From NCBI GenBank assembly GCA_014729205.1, contig WJKG01000444.1:1-9145 (forward strand): a stretch of DNA of 9,145 nt, read 5' to 3'. This document shows, piece after piece, positions 1 to 7,431 of this stretch. Numbering within the stretch: the stretch's first letter is position 1; the number at the start of each line of letters is the position of its first letter. A program made the position numbers and the translations under genes. The notes beneath the pieces are model-generated. The model did not search any database. It was not told where the DNA came from and was given only the letters and a program-made list of their open reading frames with translations. This DNA is from a candidate division GN15 bacterium. GTDB taxonomy: Bacteria; Zixibacteria; MSB-5A5; GN15; FEB-12.

Positions 1-1222
1 CGGTATAGGCGAACCGGTCGGCCTGGATGCCGAGGTGGTCGACCAGGGAAATCTGATCGCCGGCGTTGTTGAGGATCGGCCACGAGGGTGGTTGGATGAC
101 GGGGCGGCCGAACCCGATGTAGTGGCTGTTGAAGGCAAAGGCATCATCGGCGAGAATGAAGTATTCACCGGGGGCCAGAATAAGCTCGAATTCGGAGATG
201 ACGTGCAGGCCCTGGGCATCACCGATCTTCCAGTTGGCGATGTCCCAGGGGATATCGAGGCGATTCTTCAACTCTATCCACTCGGTACCGATGGTGGTGT
301 CGGGGTTGGCGAGGAATTCGGTGATATAGAATGGCGGATACTGGCTGCCGGGGACAACGAGTTCGCGGCTGTTGTTGCGGTTGCGATCATCGGCGGAGAC
401 ATCGACCATGACATCGACATAGACGCCGGGCAGAGTGTAGCTTCGCTCGACCTGAACGACCTGTCCGGGTTGAATGCCGGGGACGGGAGCAATGCCTATG
501 GTGTCGGGTACGCCTTGCGGGTTGGCGGGTGGATAGAGGTAATGGGCGATAGCATTAGTGACGGTGGTCTGGCCGCGGTTCTCAATTTTGGCGGAGAGGG
601 TGGTCAAGCCATCCTTGAAAGACGCGCCTACGGAGGCGACGGCCAGATCGACCGGTACGGGTGCGAGCGAGTTGATGAAGCCTGGGGTGGCGCCCAATTG
701 ATCGACGCACTGGATGACGGAGTCAGAGTCGGGGTTGAGGCGCTCCCAGGAAACGCCATCGAGGCCTTCCTGGGTCCATTCGAAGACCGAGAATGGTTCG
801 AAGGCCTGATCGGCGAGGACGACGCTGCCACCGGTATTGAGCAGATTCAGGCTGCGTGCCTCGAACGGGGTCTGGATGATGGCTTCATCGGGGGTGTCAC
901 CCCAGGTGCCGGAGCTGTCGCCCCAGTAGCCTTCGAACCCCGGTGAGGTTGGTGTGCCGAAGAGCGATTGACAGACGATGTAGTACTCACCGGCGCGGAT
1001 GCGGATGTCGGGCAACTCGATCACGACGGTGCCAACCTCCAAGAGGAAGTTGGAAAGGCGGATGGAGGTGGTGGAGTCGTTGTAGAGTTCGAGCCATTCG
1101 AGGCGACGGGAGCTTCCCGGTTCATTGGCCATGACCTCATTGACGATAATGCCGGCGGCGAGGCAATCGGCGGCAGTCAGGGTTGCCATGAGCAGTAAGA
1201 GAATGGTGGCCAGGCGTCTCAT
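1..1222 (-). CDS. Secreted lamin-tail-domain protein with CARDB-like spacer (3' end outside window)
   Basis: This frame is open from an ATG at 1222 to the left edge, giving 407 visible codons and no stop, so the C-terminus is missing. Residues 1-23 form a signal peptide (MRRLATILLLL core, likely cleavage near CLAA). Residues about 24-185 resemble a lamin-tail domain: it opens with IIVNEVMANEPG, has EWLELYN, then RAGEYYIV, and closes with GATPGFINS. Residues about 188-290 look like a CARDB/Ig-type spacer (VDLAVASVG, ENRGQTTV, PGIQPGQ, DDRNRNNS). A second lamin-tail domain starts near 298 (YITEFLANP, TEWIELKN, LAPGEYFILADD) and is cut off. Such domains in bacteria occur in exported or surface-attached proteins; their ligands are mostly unknown. 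The start overlaps the stop of the barrel gene by ATGA, and GGTGA lies 4 bases upstream of the ATG. I infer a surface or extracellular protein working with the upstream barrel protein. The domain calls come from motif reading, not a profile search. Confidence 0.82.
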   Translation of the reverse strand, partial: MRRLATILLLLMATLTAADCLAAGIIVNEVMANEPGSSRRLEWLELYNDSTTSIRLSNFLLEVGTVVIELPDIRIRAGEYYIVCQSLFGTPTSPGFEGYWGDSSGTWGDTPDEAIIQTPFEARSLNLLNTGGSVVLADQAFEPFSVFEWTQEGLDGVSWERLNPDSDSVIQCVDQLGATPGFINSLAPVPVDLAVASVGASFKDGLTTLSAKIENRGQTTVTNAIAHYLYPPANPQGVPDTIGIAPVPGIQPGQVVQVERSYTLPGVYVDVMVDVSADDRNRNNSRELVVPGSQYPPFYITEFLANPDTTIGTEWIELKNRLDIPWDIANWKIGDAQGLHVISEFELILAPGEYFILADDAFAFNSHYIGFGRPVIQPPSWPILNNAGDQISLVDHLGIQADRFAYT

Positions 1223-2862
1223 ATCGTCACCGTGGTTGTGATGGAAACACTGGTCTGGTGATGCGAGGTGTAGTTGCGGGCGTAGCGGTGGGCGAGTTTG
1301 AGGCCGATCTCGACGGCTTGCAGGTAGTGTTGTGTGAGTTGCAGATACATGTAGTAATACTCAAGCATGCGCTCTTTTGGATTCCAGCGGCCCAGGTCTA
1401 CCCAGAGATCGACTCGACCGAACTGCGAGGTGCTCAGTCGGGTGTCGATGAGCAACGAGACGTAGTCGGATTGATCGCTCCGGGTTTGCAGGCCAATATA
1501 TGATCTAACAGAGCAATTGGCACGGGTAAATCGTGATTGCAGGCGGATTCTGAGGTCGTTCTGGCGCGGGCTGGTGCTGGTTGTCCGGTGGCGGTTGTTG
1601 AGGAGCAGGTCGAGGCGCAGGTGAAAATCCGGTGATGACTGCCAGTTTAGCGCGCTGTGCCACTGGAAGCGGTCGCTGCCGCTTTGGTGGTAGCCGGCGA
1701 CGAGGTTATTGGACAGGTCGAGGCGCGGCGAGAGCTTTACGATGGTCTTGAGCAGGCCGCCGCTCTGGCCAACACGGCGGGATGAATAAGCGAAGGTGGT
1801 GGTTGAGATAGTGTCTTGATGGCGCAGGATGGCGGATTTGCTGCCGGCAGTGAGGTCGTGCAGGTGGTTACCATAGGACCAAAGGGCATAGGAAATCTGG
1901 GTACTCCGGAAGCGATGGCGGCCCTCGAGCAGGGCAGCGCGCCAGGAGGGGGCATCGCCGAACTGGTAGCTGATCTCGGAACGGAGGTAGCCGCCGTCGT
2001 AACGTGTCAGACTGGTGAGACCGAAGTTGAGGTCGGTGACGTGGCTGTCATCGACGCGGTTGCGAAGTCGGTTGAGACTGAATACGGGTTCGAGCCGAAT
2101 GGAGGCGAGCTCGCACTCTGCGGTGGCGGCGGCGGTGATGAGTTCGAACTTCTCACCGCGCGATATGGCGGCGAGTGTTTGTGCCTTCCAGCCGGAAAGG
2201 CGCCAATCGGCAAGCAGGCCGTTGTAGCCGCCGTAGTCGGGAAAGAGCAGCGATTGCGCATCGAGCTTGTCGGGATAGTCAACCAACTTGCCGGGGTGGC
2301 CGAGGATGCTCCCCATACCAAGGCGGGTGGTGAAGTTTCCCAGCGTGAGGCCACGCAGCGCGGAGTTCTCGGGGCGGTAGGTTACCGAACGGCGTACGAC
2401 GCGCTCGGTGCCGGCGCGGCTTCGGCGTAATGACAGGTCTATGTCGAGGGTGCGGGTGGGCTCAAGTTGAAGGTTTGTGTTGAAGGCCCACGGTCTTCCT
2501 TGCTCAAGCGCTCGGTACCAGCGATGCTGCACTCGGCCGAAACGAGGATGATCCGGGGGTTGGTCGCTGACAAACGGTTGGCGTTGGTGCTGTTCAAGAG
2601 GCGTGCTTAGTTCCCGTGGCAGTGGCAGGAAGTAGGTCAAGTTGGGGATGACGTCCTCGAGGTAGACATTGGAGCTGTCGAGACCGAACAGGTGTAGTTG
2701 CCAGAGGTAGTAGTATTGCGCGGAGTCGATTTCGCCGCGTTCGAGGGCTTCGGCGAGCTCGTCCTCGGAGGGATAGACTTGAGTTGTCAGTTCCTGAGCC
2801 AGTGGCGTTCCGGCGAGTATAAGCAGGATCAGCACCAGCCCCCAAGAGTGCCAGGTTTTCAT
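1219..2862 (-). CDS. Predicted outer-membrane beta-barrel protein, function unknown
   Basis: The protein has 547 residues. Residues 1-22 are a signal peptide (hydrophobic LVLILLILAG, cleavage after TPLA). A short helical segment follows (about 33-60, DELAEALERGEIDSAQYYYLW) and then a Pro-rich linker. From about residue 125 to the end there are many alternating polar/hydrophobic strands rich in Arg, Tyr, Trp and Ser/Thr, the pattern of a transmembrane beta-barrel. A Gly-rich stretch GNFTTRLGMGSILG (175-188) followed by LVDYPDKLD and FPDYGGYNG resembles conserved turns in uncharacterised barrel proteins of the FCB group, from memory and unverified. The last residues (TTTVTI) lack the terminal Phe of classical porins. 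The ATG overlaps the stop of the sigma-54 activator by ATGA and no Shine-Dalgarno sequence is visible before it, so translation is probably coupled to the activator. I do not recognise a specific family and assign no substrate. Confidence 0.8.
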   Translation of the reverse strand: MKTWHSWGLVLILLILAGTPLAQELTTQVYPSEDELAEALERGEIDSAQYYYLWQLHLFGLDSSNVYLEDVIPNLTYFLPLPRELSTPLEQHQRQPFVSDQPPDHPRFGRVQHRWYRALEQGRPWAFNTNLQLEPTRTLDIDLSLRRSRAGTERVVRRSVTYRPENSALRGLTLGNFTTRLGMGSILGHPGKLVDYPDKLDAQSLLFPDYGGYNGLLADWRLSGWKAQTLAAISRGEKFELITAAATAECELASIRLEPVFSLNRLRNRVDDSHVTDLNFGLTSLTRYDGGYLRSEISYQFGDAPSWRAALLEGRHRFRSTQISYALWSYGNHLHDLTAGSKSAILRHQDTISTTTFAYSSRRVGQSGGLLKTIVKLSPRLDLSNNLVAGYHQSGSDRFQWHSALNWQSSPDFHLRLDLLLNNRHRTTSTSPRQNDLRIRLQSRFTRANCSVRSYIGLQTRSDQSDYVSLLIDTRLSTSQFGRVDLWVDLGRWNPKERMLEYYYMYLQLTQHYLQAVEIGLKLAHRYARNYTSHHQTSVSITTTVTI

Positions 2863-4295
2863 CTAAGCCCGTACTTTTTGATCTTCCTGTAAAGGGTTCG
2901 TTCTCCAATGCCCAGCCGTCTGGCGGCTTCCTTGCGGTTGCCGCCGGTCTGCTCGAGCACTTTCTCTATGAGCTGTTGTTCCATTTCTTCCATGCTGCGC
3001 GGCGAATCGCCGGCATAGGGTTCTGAGGCCGGTTGCTCGGTGGGTGCATCGGGTGGCAGGTGCGCGAGGATGAGTTCGCGGAGCATGCGCACCTCATTGC
3101 CGAGCTGCATGATGGCGCGGTAAATCAGTTCCTGTCCGGCCTCTTCGACAGTTCGCCCGGTGGACACGGGGAGATTGGAGGCGACCATGTGCTGTTCTTC
3201 GATAAAGCGCTCGATATCTTCGGTTTCCACGAGTCCGGTACCACCTTTGAGGGCAACCATGCGATCGGCGAAATTGCGAAGCTGGCGAACGTTGCCGGGC
3301 CAGTCATAACGCATGAGCAGGTCCAGGGCGCCATCGGTGTAGTCCATTTCAGGATGGCGGCGCCAGAAGTGAGCCAGGAGTGGCTGGATGTCGTTCTTGC
3401 GTTCCATGAGTGGCGGCAGCGTGATCTTGACAACGCCGATGCGGTAGTAGAGATCTTCGCGGAAGGAGCGATCGGCGATGGCTTCGGTGAGGTCACGGTT
3501 GGTGGCGGAGACAACGCGTACATCGACCTTGCGGGCGGTCGAGGAACCGACCGGGTAGTAGGTACCATCCTCGAGGACGCGAAGCAGCTTGACCTGCATG
3601 TCTCCCCTGGTTTCGCTGATTTCATCGAGGAAGATCGTGCCACCATCGGCCTTGTGGAACAGGCCTTCGCGCTTGCCGACGGAGCCGGTGAAGGCGCCTT
3701 TTTCGTGGCCGAACAGTTCCGATTCGAGGACGCCTTCGGCGAGGGCACCACAGTTGATGGCGACGAAGGTATGGTTATGTCGAGTGGAGTTGTCGTGGAT
3801 GGCACGCGCGACCAGTTCCTTTCCGGCACCGGAAGGCCCGACGATAAGGACGGAGACCTCGGTGGGGGCGATACGTTCGATGGTTTCAGCGACCACTTTC
3901 ATCTTATGCGAACGACCGACAATACCGTAGTCCTCGAGCAGGTGCTTGACGTGAAGGATGCTGGCAACTTTGCGCTCGATGCCTTCCTGGCCGAGTTCCC
4001 GCGAAAAGATACCATCGATGTAGCCGGGTTCATCGTGACCGACCTGATTAGAGTCGACCACGCGCCAGATATCGGTGAGGGGGTTAAAGCGGCGAACACG
4101 GACGCCGACGGAGCGGACGAGATCATTGCGGGATTCATCGGCGAGAATCAAGTCAATGTGGCGTTCGCGCACAATCTGGTAGAGATGGGACAGTTCGGTC
4201 ACGACCTCGCCGATGCGCTCCCAGTTGATGACATCGGTGTGGGCACGGTCGGGATCGGTGAGGATCACCACTCGAGATTTCATGTCTGCAGCCAC
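2859..4295 (-). CDS. Sigma-54-dependent enhancer-binding transcriptional activator
   Basis: The 478-residue protein is a bacterial enhancer-binding activator that remodels sigma-54 RNA polymerase using ATP. The AAA+ domain (about 123-370) is complete: Walker A GPSGAGKE (153-160), the sigma-54 contact loop GAFTGS (200-205), Walker B GGTIFLDEI (218-226), sensor I ATNRDL (264-269), arginine-finger region FREDLYYRI (278-286) and sensor II WPGNVRQL (332-339). A Fis-type helix-turn-helix ends the protein (about 450-478, NRKEAARRLGIGERTLYRKI). The N-terminal 110 residues look like a degenerate receiver: a strand VVILTD and another, IDLILAD, end with Asp-53 where a phospho-acceptor could sit. The usual P-G after it and the conserved Thr and Lys are not evident, so the signal is unknown. 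No histidine kinase is present here. The start chosen is GTG at 4295 with AGGA 11 bases upstream; ATG at 4283 is an alternative. The gene follows rnr by 15 bases and overlaps the barrel gene. Confidence 0.95.
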   Translation of the reverse strand: MAADMKSRVVILTDPDRAHTDVINWERIGEVVTELSHLYQIVRERHIDLILADESRNDLVRSVGVRVRRFNPLTDIWRVVDSNQVGHDEPGYIDGIFSRELGQEGIERKVASILHVKHLLEDYGIVGRSHKMKVVAETIERIAPTEVSVLIVGPSGAGKELVARAIHDNSTRHNHTFVAINCGALAEGVLESELFGHEKGAFTGSVGKREGLFHKADGGTIFLDEISETRGDMQVKLLRVLEDGTYYPVGSSTARKVDVRVVSATNRDLTEAIADRSFREDLYYRIGVVKITLPPLMERKNDIQPLLAHFWRRHPEMDYTDGALDLLMRYDWPGNVRQLRNFADRMVALKGGTGLVETEDIERFIEEQHMVASNLPVSTGRTVEEAGQELIYRAIMQLGNEVRMLRELILAHLPPDAPTEQPASEPYAGDSPRSMEEMEQQLIEKVLEQTGGNRKEAARRLGIGERTLYRKIKKYGLR

Positions 4296-4306
4296 GACGC
4301 TTTTGT

Positions 4307-4310
4307 TCCT
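4307..4310 (-). promoter_or_regulatory. Weak ribosome binding site for the sigma-54 activator
   Basis: On the minus strand AGGA lies immediately after the rnr stop codon and 11 bases before the GTG at 4295. No comparable motif precedes the alternative ATG at 4283 (the AGGA would be 23 bases away), which favours the GTG start. The spacing is long and the match short, so the assignment is tentative. Confidence 0.35.
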
Positions 4311-6653
4311 CTATCGTTTGCGGGACGTTTTCTTCTTGCGGGTGGTTTTGGGCCCGCCGGTTTTGTTGGTTTTCTTCGATGGTTTGGACTTCGTCCCGGG
4401 CTTGGTCTTGGTCTTGGTTTTGGTCTTTGGTTTTGATTTGCCGCTGGACTGCGTGCCCTTTTTGGAAGTTGTTTTCGCCTTGGCTTTGCGTCGCCGAACG
4501 GCGGCTCCTTTGCGTTCCGCTTTGTGCGGTGGCAGGTCTGGTTCCTCGACTGCTTTGGCCAGGTACAGGTCGAGTTCGTTGTGGGCTTTGTCAACGCGCG
4601 CGACACCGACTTCTATGGTTGAGCCGAGGCGATACGCTTTCTTGGATCGGCGACCGATGAGCTGATAGTTCTTCTCGTCAAACTGGTAGTAGTCGTCATC
4701 GATGGTCGATACGCGCACGAGGCCCTCTACCCCGAGTTCATCGAGGCGCACGAAGAAGCCATAGCCGGTAACGCCGGTAATAACGCCCGGGAAAACCTCG
4801 CCGACGTGTTCGGCCATATAGGAGATCTGTTTGACCTTGACGGCGTGACGTTCGGCTGTCTCGGCCAGGCGCTCGGTTTCGGAACAGTGGTTGGCGGTGC
4901 GGTCGATGAGTTCGCTTACTTTCTGCCCGAACTGCTTGGGGTAGCGTCCGCGCTTGAGTTTGCGCAGGAGGCGATGCACCAGCAGGTCGGGGTAGCGCCT
5001 GATGGGTGAGGTGAAGTGCGTATAGTGGCGGAAGGCAAGGCCAAAGTGACCGATGTCATCGCGCTGGTAGACGGCTTTCTTCATGGAGCGGAGCATGAGT
5101 TCGTTGACGAAGCCTTCCTCTGGGGTCCCCTCTACCTTCTCGAGGAACCTGGCAAAGACGGCCGGTTTGACGTGTTCGGAGACCGGGAAGGAATAGCCGA
5201 GCCGTTTCATCATGTCAGCGAAGTCCTGGATCTTCTCGACATCGGGTCGCTCATGGACGCGATAGATGAAGGGGACGTTCTTCTTGAAGACATGAACCGC
5301 CACGGCCTTGTTGGCGGCCAGCATGAATTCCTCGACGAGGCGGTGGGACTCAAGCCGGATGCGGTTGCCGATTTCGAGGACTCTCCCCTGCTGGTCGAGG
5401 ACGATCTTGGCTTCGGGAAGGTCGAAGTCGAGCGAGCCTTCGGCGAAGCGTCGCTTACAGAGGATCCGGGCCAGCTCACGTGCGACCAGCAGATTGTCGG
5501 TGACCGGTTTGGTGTCCTGGTCGGGCTTGCCGGTGTCGAACAGCTGCTGGACCTGCTCATAAGAGAGCTTGGCCCGTGACTTGATGAGGGTATCCTTGAT
5601 CTTCCAGCCCTGCATCTCACCGCTGGAGTCGAAGTCTATGATGACGGAATGGGCCAGGCGGACACGGTCGGGTCGCAGGGAGCATATGTCATTGGAGAGG
5701 GCCTCGGGGATCATAGGAATGACCATGCCGGGCAGGTAAACGGAGTTGCCGCGGGTCAGGGCTTCCTTGTCCAAGGCGCTGCCGGGTTGTACGAAGTGGG
5801 AGACATCGGCGATGTGCACACCAAGCCGGTAACCGTCGCCAAGGCGCTCGACACTGACGGCGTCATCGTGATCCTTGGCATCGGAGGGATCGATGGTGTA
5901 GACGATCTCATCGGTGAGGTCGTCGCGTCGGGGGGCTTCCTCTTCGATTGAGGCGGCGGAGGCGCGTTCGGCTTCATCGATGACCTCGGAAGGGAATTCT
6001 TCGGGGAGGTTGAAGCTCTTGACGACTGTTTGCATGTCGACGCCGGGATCGCCTGGAAAGCCGAGCACCTCGGTGATGCGTCCGACAGGATTGCGGTTGG
6101 GATCGTCCCATTCCTCGAGAACGGCGACGACCTTTTCGCCATCGCGGGCATCCTGGGTATCTTTTGCGGGGATGAGGATGTCGCGGTGGATGCGTGGGTT
6201 GTCGGGGACAACGAAGACAAAATGGCGGCTGGTATGCACGGCGCCGACGATATTGCGGGCGGCGCGTTCGACGACCCGTATGACAGCGCCGGTGGGGCGA
6301 CCATCATAGGTGCCGGTGCGGCGGACCATCACTTTATCGCCATCGAGGGCGGTGTGTAACTGGCGCTCGGGGATGAGTATGTCTGGTTCGTCCTGGCCGT
6401 GTTCGACGAAGCCGACACCGGAGCGCGTGATGCTGATGGGGGCGACGACGACGTTAAGTTCTGAGGCGAGGCCGATGCGGTTCCGTTTGAGGCGGACGAG
6501 TTCGCCGGATTCGATCAGTTCGCGAATGACGTTTCGGAAGCGGCGGTAGTCCGGTTTTGGAATATCCAGCGCAGCAGCCAATTCCTTGACCTTCATGGGC
6601 CGATTTGACTTCTGGCGGACGAATTCTACGATTTGATCTTTGTCGAAAGCCAT
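4311..6653 (-). CDS. rnr: Ribonuclease R, 3'-5' exoribonuclease
   Basis: RNase R degrades structured RNA hydrolytically from the 3' end and acts in rRNA and mRNA turnover in the cytoplasm. With the ATG at 6653 the protein has 780 residues. Domains in order: N-terminal winged-helix RNB-associated domain (about 2-64), two cold-shock domains (about 68-198), RNB catalytic domain (about 244-566), S1 domain (about 617-700, FPGVITGVTGYGFFVRL) and a Lys/Thr/Ser/Pro tail (706-780). The catalytic motif TIDPSDAKDHDDA carries the four metal-binding aspartates (255, 261, 263, 264), and FTSPIRRYPDLLVHR (547-561) is the conserved RNB segment. Length is close to the E. coli enzyme (813). The frame stays open to a TTG at 6725 and there is an ATG at 6665. 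I prefer 6653 because MAFDKDQIVEF matches the family's usual N-terminus and because a promoter candidate would start transcripts here. No Shine-Dalgarno sequence is seen before any of these starts. It probably leads an operon with the sigma-54 activator. Confidence 0.96.
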   Translation of the reverse strand: MAFDKDQIVEFVRQKSNRPMKVKELAAALDIPKPDYRRFRNVIRELIESGELVRLKRNRIGLASELNVVVAPISITRSGVGFVEHGQDEPDILIPERQLHTALDGDKVMVRRTGTYDGRPTGAVIRVVERAARNIVGAVHTSRHFVFVVPDNPRIHRDILIPAKDTQDARDGEKVVAVLEEWDDPNRNPVGRITEVLGFPGDPGVDMQTVVKSFNLPEEFPSEVIDEAERASAASIEEEAPRRDDLTDEIVYTIDPSDAKDHDDAVSVERLGDGYRLGVHIADVSHFVQPGSALDKEALTRGNSVYLPGMVIPMIPEALSNDICSLRPDRVRLAHSVIIDFDSSGEMQGWKIKDTLIKSRAKLSYEQVQQLFDTGKPDQDTKPVTDNLLVARELARILCKRRFAEGSLDFDLPEAKIVLDQQGRVLEIGNRIRLESHRLVEEFMLAANKAVAVHVFKKNVPFIYRVHERPDVEKIQDFADMMKRLGYSFPVSEHVKPAVFARFLEKVEGTPEEGFVNELMLRSMKKAVYQRDDIGHFGLAFRHYTHFTSPIRRYPDLLVHRLLRKLKRGRYPKQFGQKVSELIDRTANHCSETERLAETAERHAVKVKQISYMAEHVGEVFPGVITGVTGYGFFVRLDELGVEGLVRVSTIDDDYYQFDEKNYQLIGRRSKKAYRLGSTIEVGVARVDKAHNELDLYLAKAVEEPDLPPHKAERKGAAVRRRKAKAKTTSKKGTQSSGKSKPKTKTKTKTKPGTKSKPSKKTNKTGGPKTTRKKKTSRKR
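4401..4427 (-). repeat. Hexamer repeat coding the KT-rich RNase R tail
   Basis: On the plus strand cttggt occurs three times in tandem, followed by tttggt and ctt. On the coding strand this makes alternating Lys-Thr codons (KTKTKTKTK) inside the low-complexity basic tail of RNase R. It is a short slippage-prone tract, and whole-unit changes would keep the frame. Confidence 0.7.
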
Positions 6654-6663
6654 ATTGGGTTTC

Positions 6664-6692
6664 ATGGTAATGCGATCGTGCGCCCCAGTCAA
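6664..6692 (-). promoter_or_regulatory. Candidate sigma-70-type promoter for rnr
   Basis: On the minus strand TTGACT (6687-6692, 5 of 6 matches to the -35 consensus) is separated by 17 bases from TACCAT (6664-6669, 4 of 6 matches to the -10 consensus). The region just upstream is AT-rich (CATTTTGCCATTATTC). Transcription would be expected to begin about 6-9 bases past the -10, near 6655-6658, within a few bases of the ATG at 6653. The mRNA would then be nearly leaderless, which fits the missing Shine-Dalgarno sequence. This rests on motif matching only. Confidence 0.42.
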
Positions 6693-6772
6693 GAATAATG
6701 GCAAAATGGCACGAATTGCGGCCAATGTGGCAGGCTGCCCCTTTTTTGGTCATGGATATGGGATAGTATAGT

Positions 6773-6798
6773 GAAGGCCCGCTGTATGGCGGGCCTTC
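6773..6798 (-). terminator. GC-rich hairpin after the second Spy-like gene, probable terminator
   Basis: GAAGGCCCGC (6773-6782) and GCGGGCCTTC (6789-6798) form a perfect 10-bp stem around a 6-base loop, about 36 bases past the stop codon of the Spy-like gene. On the minus strand the stem is followed by ACTATACTATCC, not a run of T, so it is not a textbook intrinsic terminator. The plus-strand flank has no T-run either. It may still end or slow transcription, or protect the 3' end of the upstream message. Confidence 0.5.
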
Positions 6799-6834
6799 TG
6801 GGTAGTAACAGATGAAGTGCCTCAAAAGAGGAGG

Positions 6835-7425
6835 TTATCCGTTGCGGCCGCCCCGTCGCGGGCGGTCGTCGAAGTCGTCATCGTCGCCCATCCAGCGGCG
6901 GTGCATGCGGTCTTTGCGGAAGTCCTTGATCATGTCGATCTGTTCGTCGGTAAGGACGTCTTTGACGGCCTGGCGATGTCGGAAGGTCATCTTTTGCATT
7001 TCAGCGCGTTTGGCGGCGAGGTTGTCGATAGCTGAGAAGACTTCGCTCTGTGACGCGTCATCTTCGGCCTTCAGGGTTCGCAGTTGGATGCGGGCCTTCT
7101 GGAGGTCGGATTGCAGGTCGACGCGTTCGAGCGCAAAGCTCTCGGCCATGTCCTTGAGTTTAGTCTGCTGGGGTTCGGTGAGGCTGAGTTCTTCGGCGTG
7201 CATCAGCAACATGTGGATGCCCATGCCGCCGTGCCTGCCCTTGCCCTTGTCGTGCATGCCGCAGCCACCGTGTCCTCCGCGCTTGCCGTGCATATCGCAT
7301 CGGGGAGCATCGGCGCGCTGCATCATGCAGTCACGATCCCCGCGGCCGCCCCAGCCGGGGTTGGCGATAACGCTGCCGGTAATCAGCAGGGCGGCGGCGA
7401 TCAGTATGGTGAGGGTGGTTTTCAT
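6835..7425 (-). CDS. Spy/CpxP-like periplasmic protein with Cys/His/Met-rich segment
   Basis: The 196-residue precursor has a signal peptide (1-21, TILIAAALLITGSVIA). Residues 31-76 are rich in potential soft-metal ligands (Cys 33, 43, 55; six His; seven Met) set among Gly and Lys. The rest is long charged helix with two LTxxQ-type motifs, LTEPQ (82-86) and LTDEQ (158-162), the hallmark of the Spy/CpxP family of periplasmic chaperones and its metal-sensing relatives (ZraP, CnrX). The C-terminus is acidic and then basic (GDDDDFDDRPRRGG). It has its own strong ribosome binding site (AAGGAGGT, 6 bases before the ATG) and sits 35 bases after the other Spy-like gene. It is probably the last gene of the ECF sigma operon. 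I infer metal binding or stress sensing from composition; a general chaperone role is the alternative. Confidence 0.85.
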   Translation of the reverse strand: MKTTLTILIAAALLITGSVIANPGWGGRGDRDCMMQRADAPRCDMHGKRGGHGGCGMHDKGKGRHGGMGIHMLLMHAEELSLTEPQQTKLKDMAESFALERVDLQSDLQKARIQLRTLKAEDDASQSEVFSAIDNLAAKRAEMQKMTFRHRQAVKDVLTDEQIDMIKDFRKDRMHRRWMGDDDDFDDRPRRGGRNG

Positions 7426-7431
7426 GAGTGT

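Noticed and set aside
35..946. 303-codon open frame on the plus strand
   Set aside because: It is antisense to the LTD protein, whose minus-strand translation has a signal peptide and clear LTD and CARDB-like motifs. The plus-strand product is Gly/Asp-rich without domain signals.
1816..2430. 204-codon plus-strand frame inside the barrel gene
   Set aside because: It is a shadow of the barrel gene, Gly/Ala/Val-rich, and lies wholly inside a coding region with a convincing signal peptide and start overlap.
3033..4436. 467-codon open frame on the plus strand
   Set aside because: It is antisense to the sigma-54 activator and the end of rnr, whose domains are unmistakable. Long antisense frames are common opposite GC-rich genes, and its product shows no recognisable domain.
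6706..6720. Sigma-54-like promoter motif TGGCACGAATTGCG on the plus strand
   Set aside because: The GG and GC elements are 8 bases apart instead of the required 10, and it points away from rnr into the convergent end of the Spy-like gene.
6654..6725. N-terminal extension of RNase R from TTG at 6725
   Set aside because: The extra 24 residues do not match the family N-terminus, there is no well-spaced Shine-Dalgarno sequence, and a promoter candidate lies within this stretch.
6729..6748. Plus-strand GGCAGGCTGCC followed by a T-run as an intrinsic terminator
   Set aside because: The palindrome leaves only a single-base loop, so a stable hairpin is not possible.
6765..6770. TATACT as a -10 element just after the hairpin
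   Set aside because: No -35 match lies at 16-18 bases upstream; that position falls in the GC-rich stem (CCCGCC).
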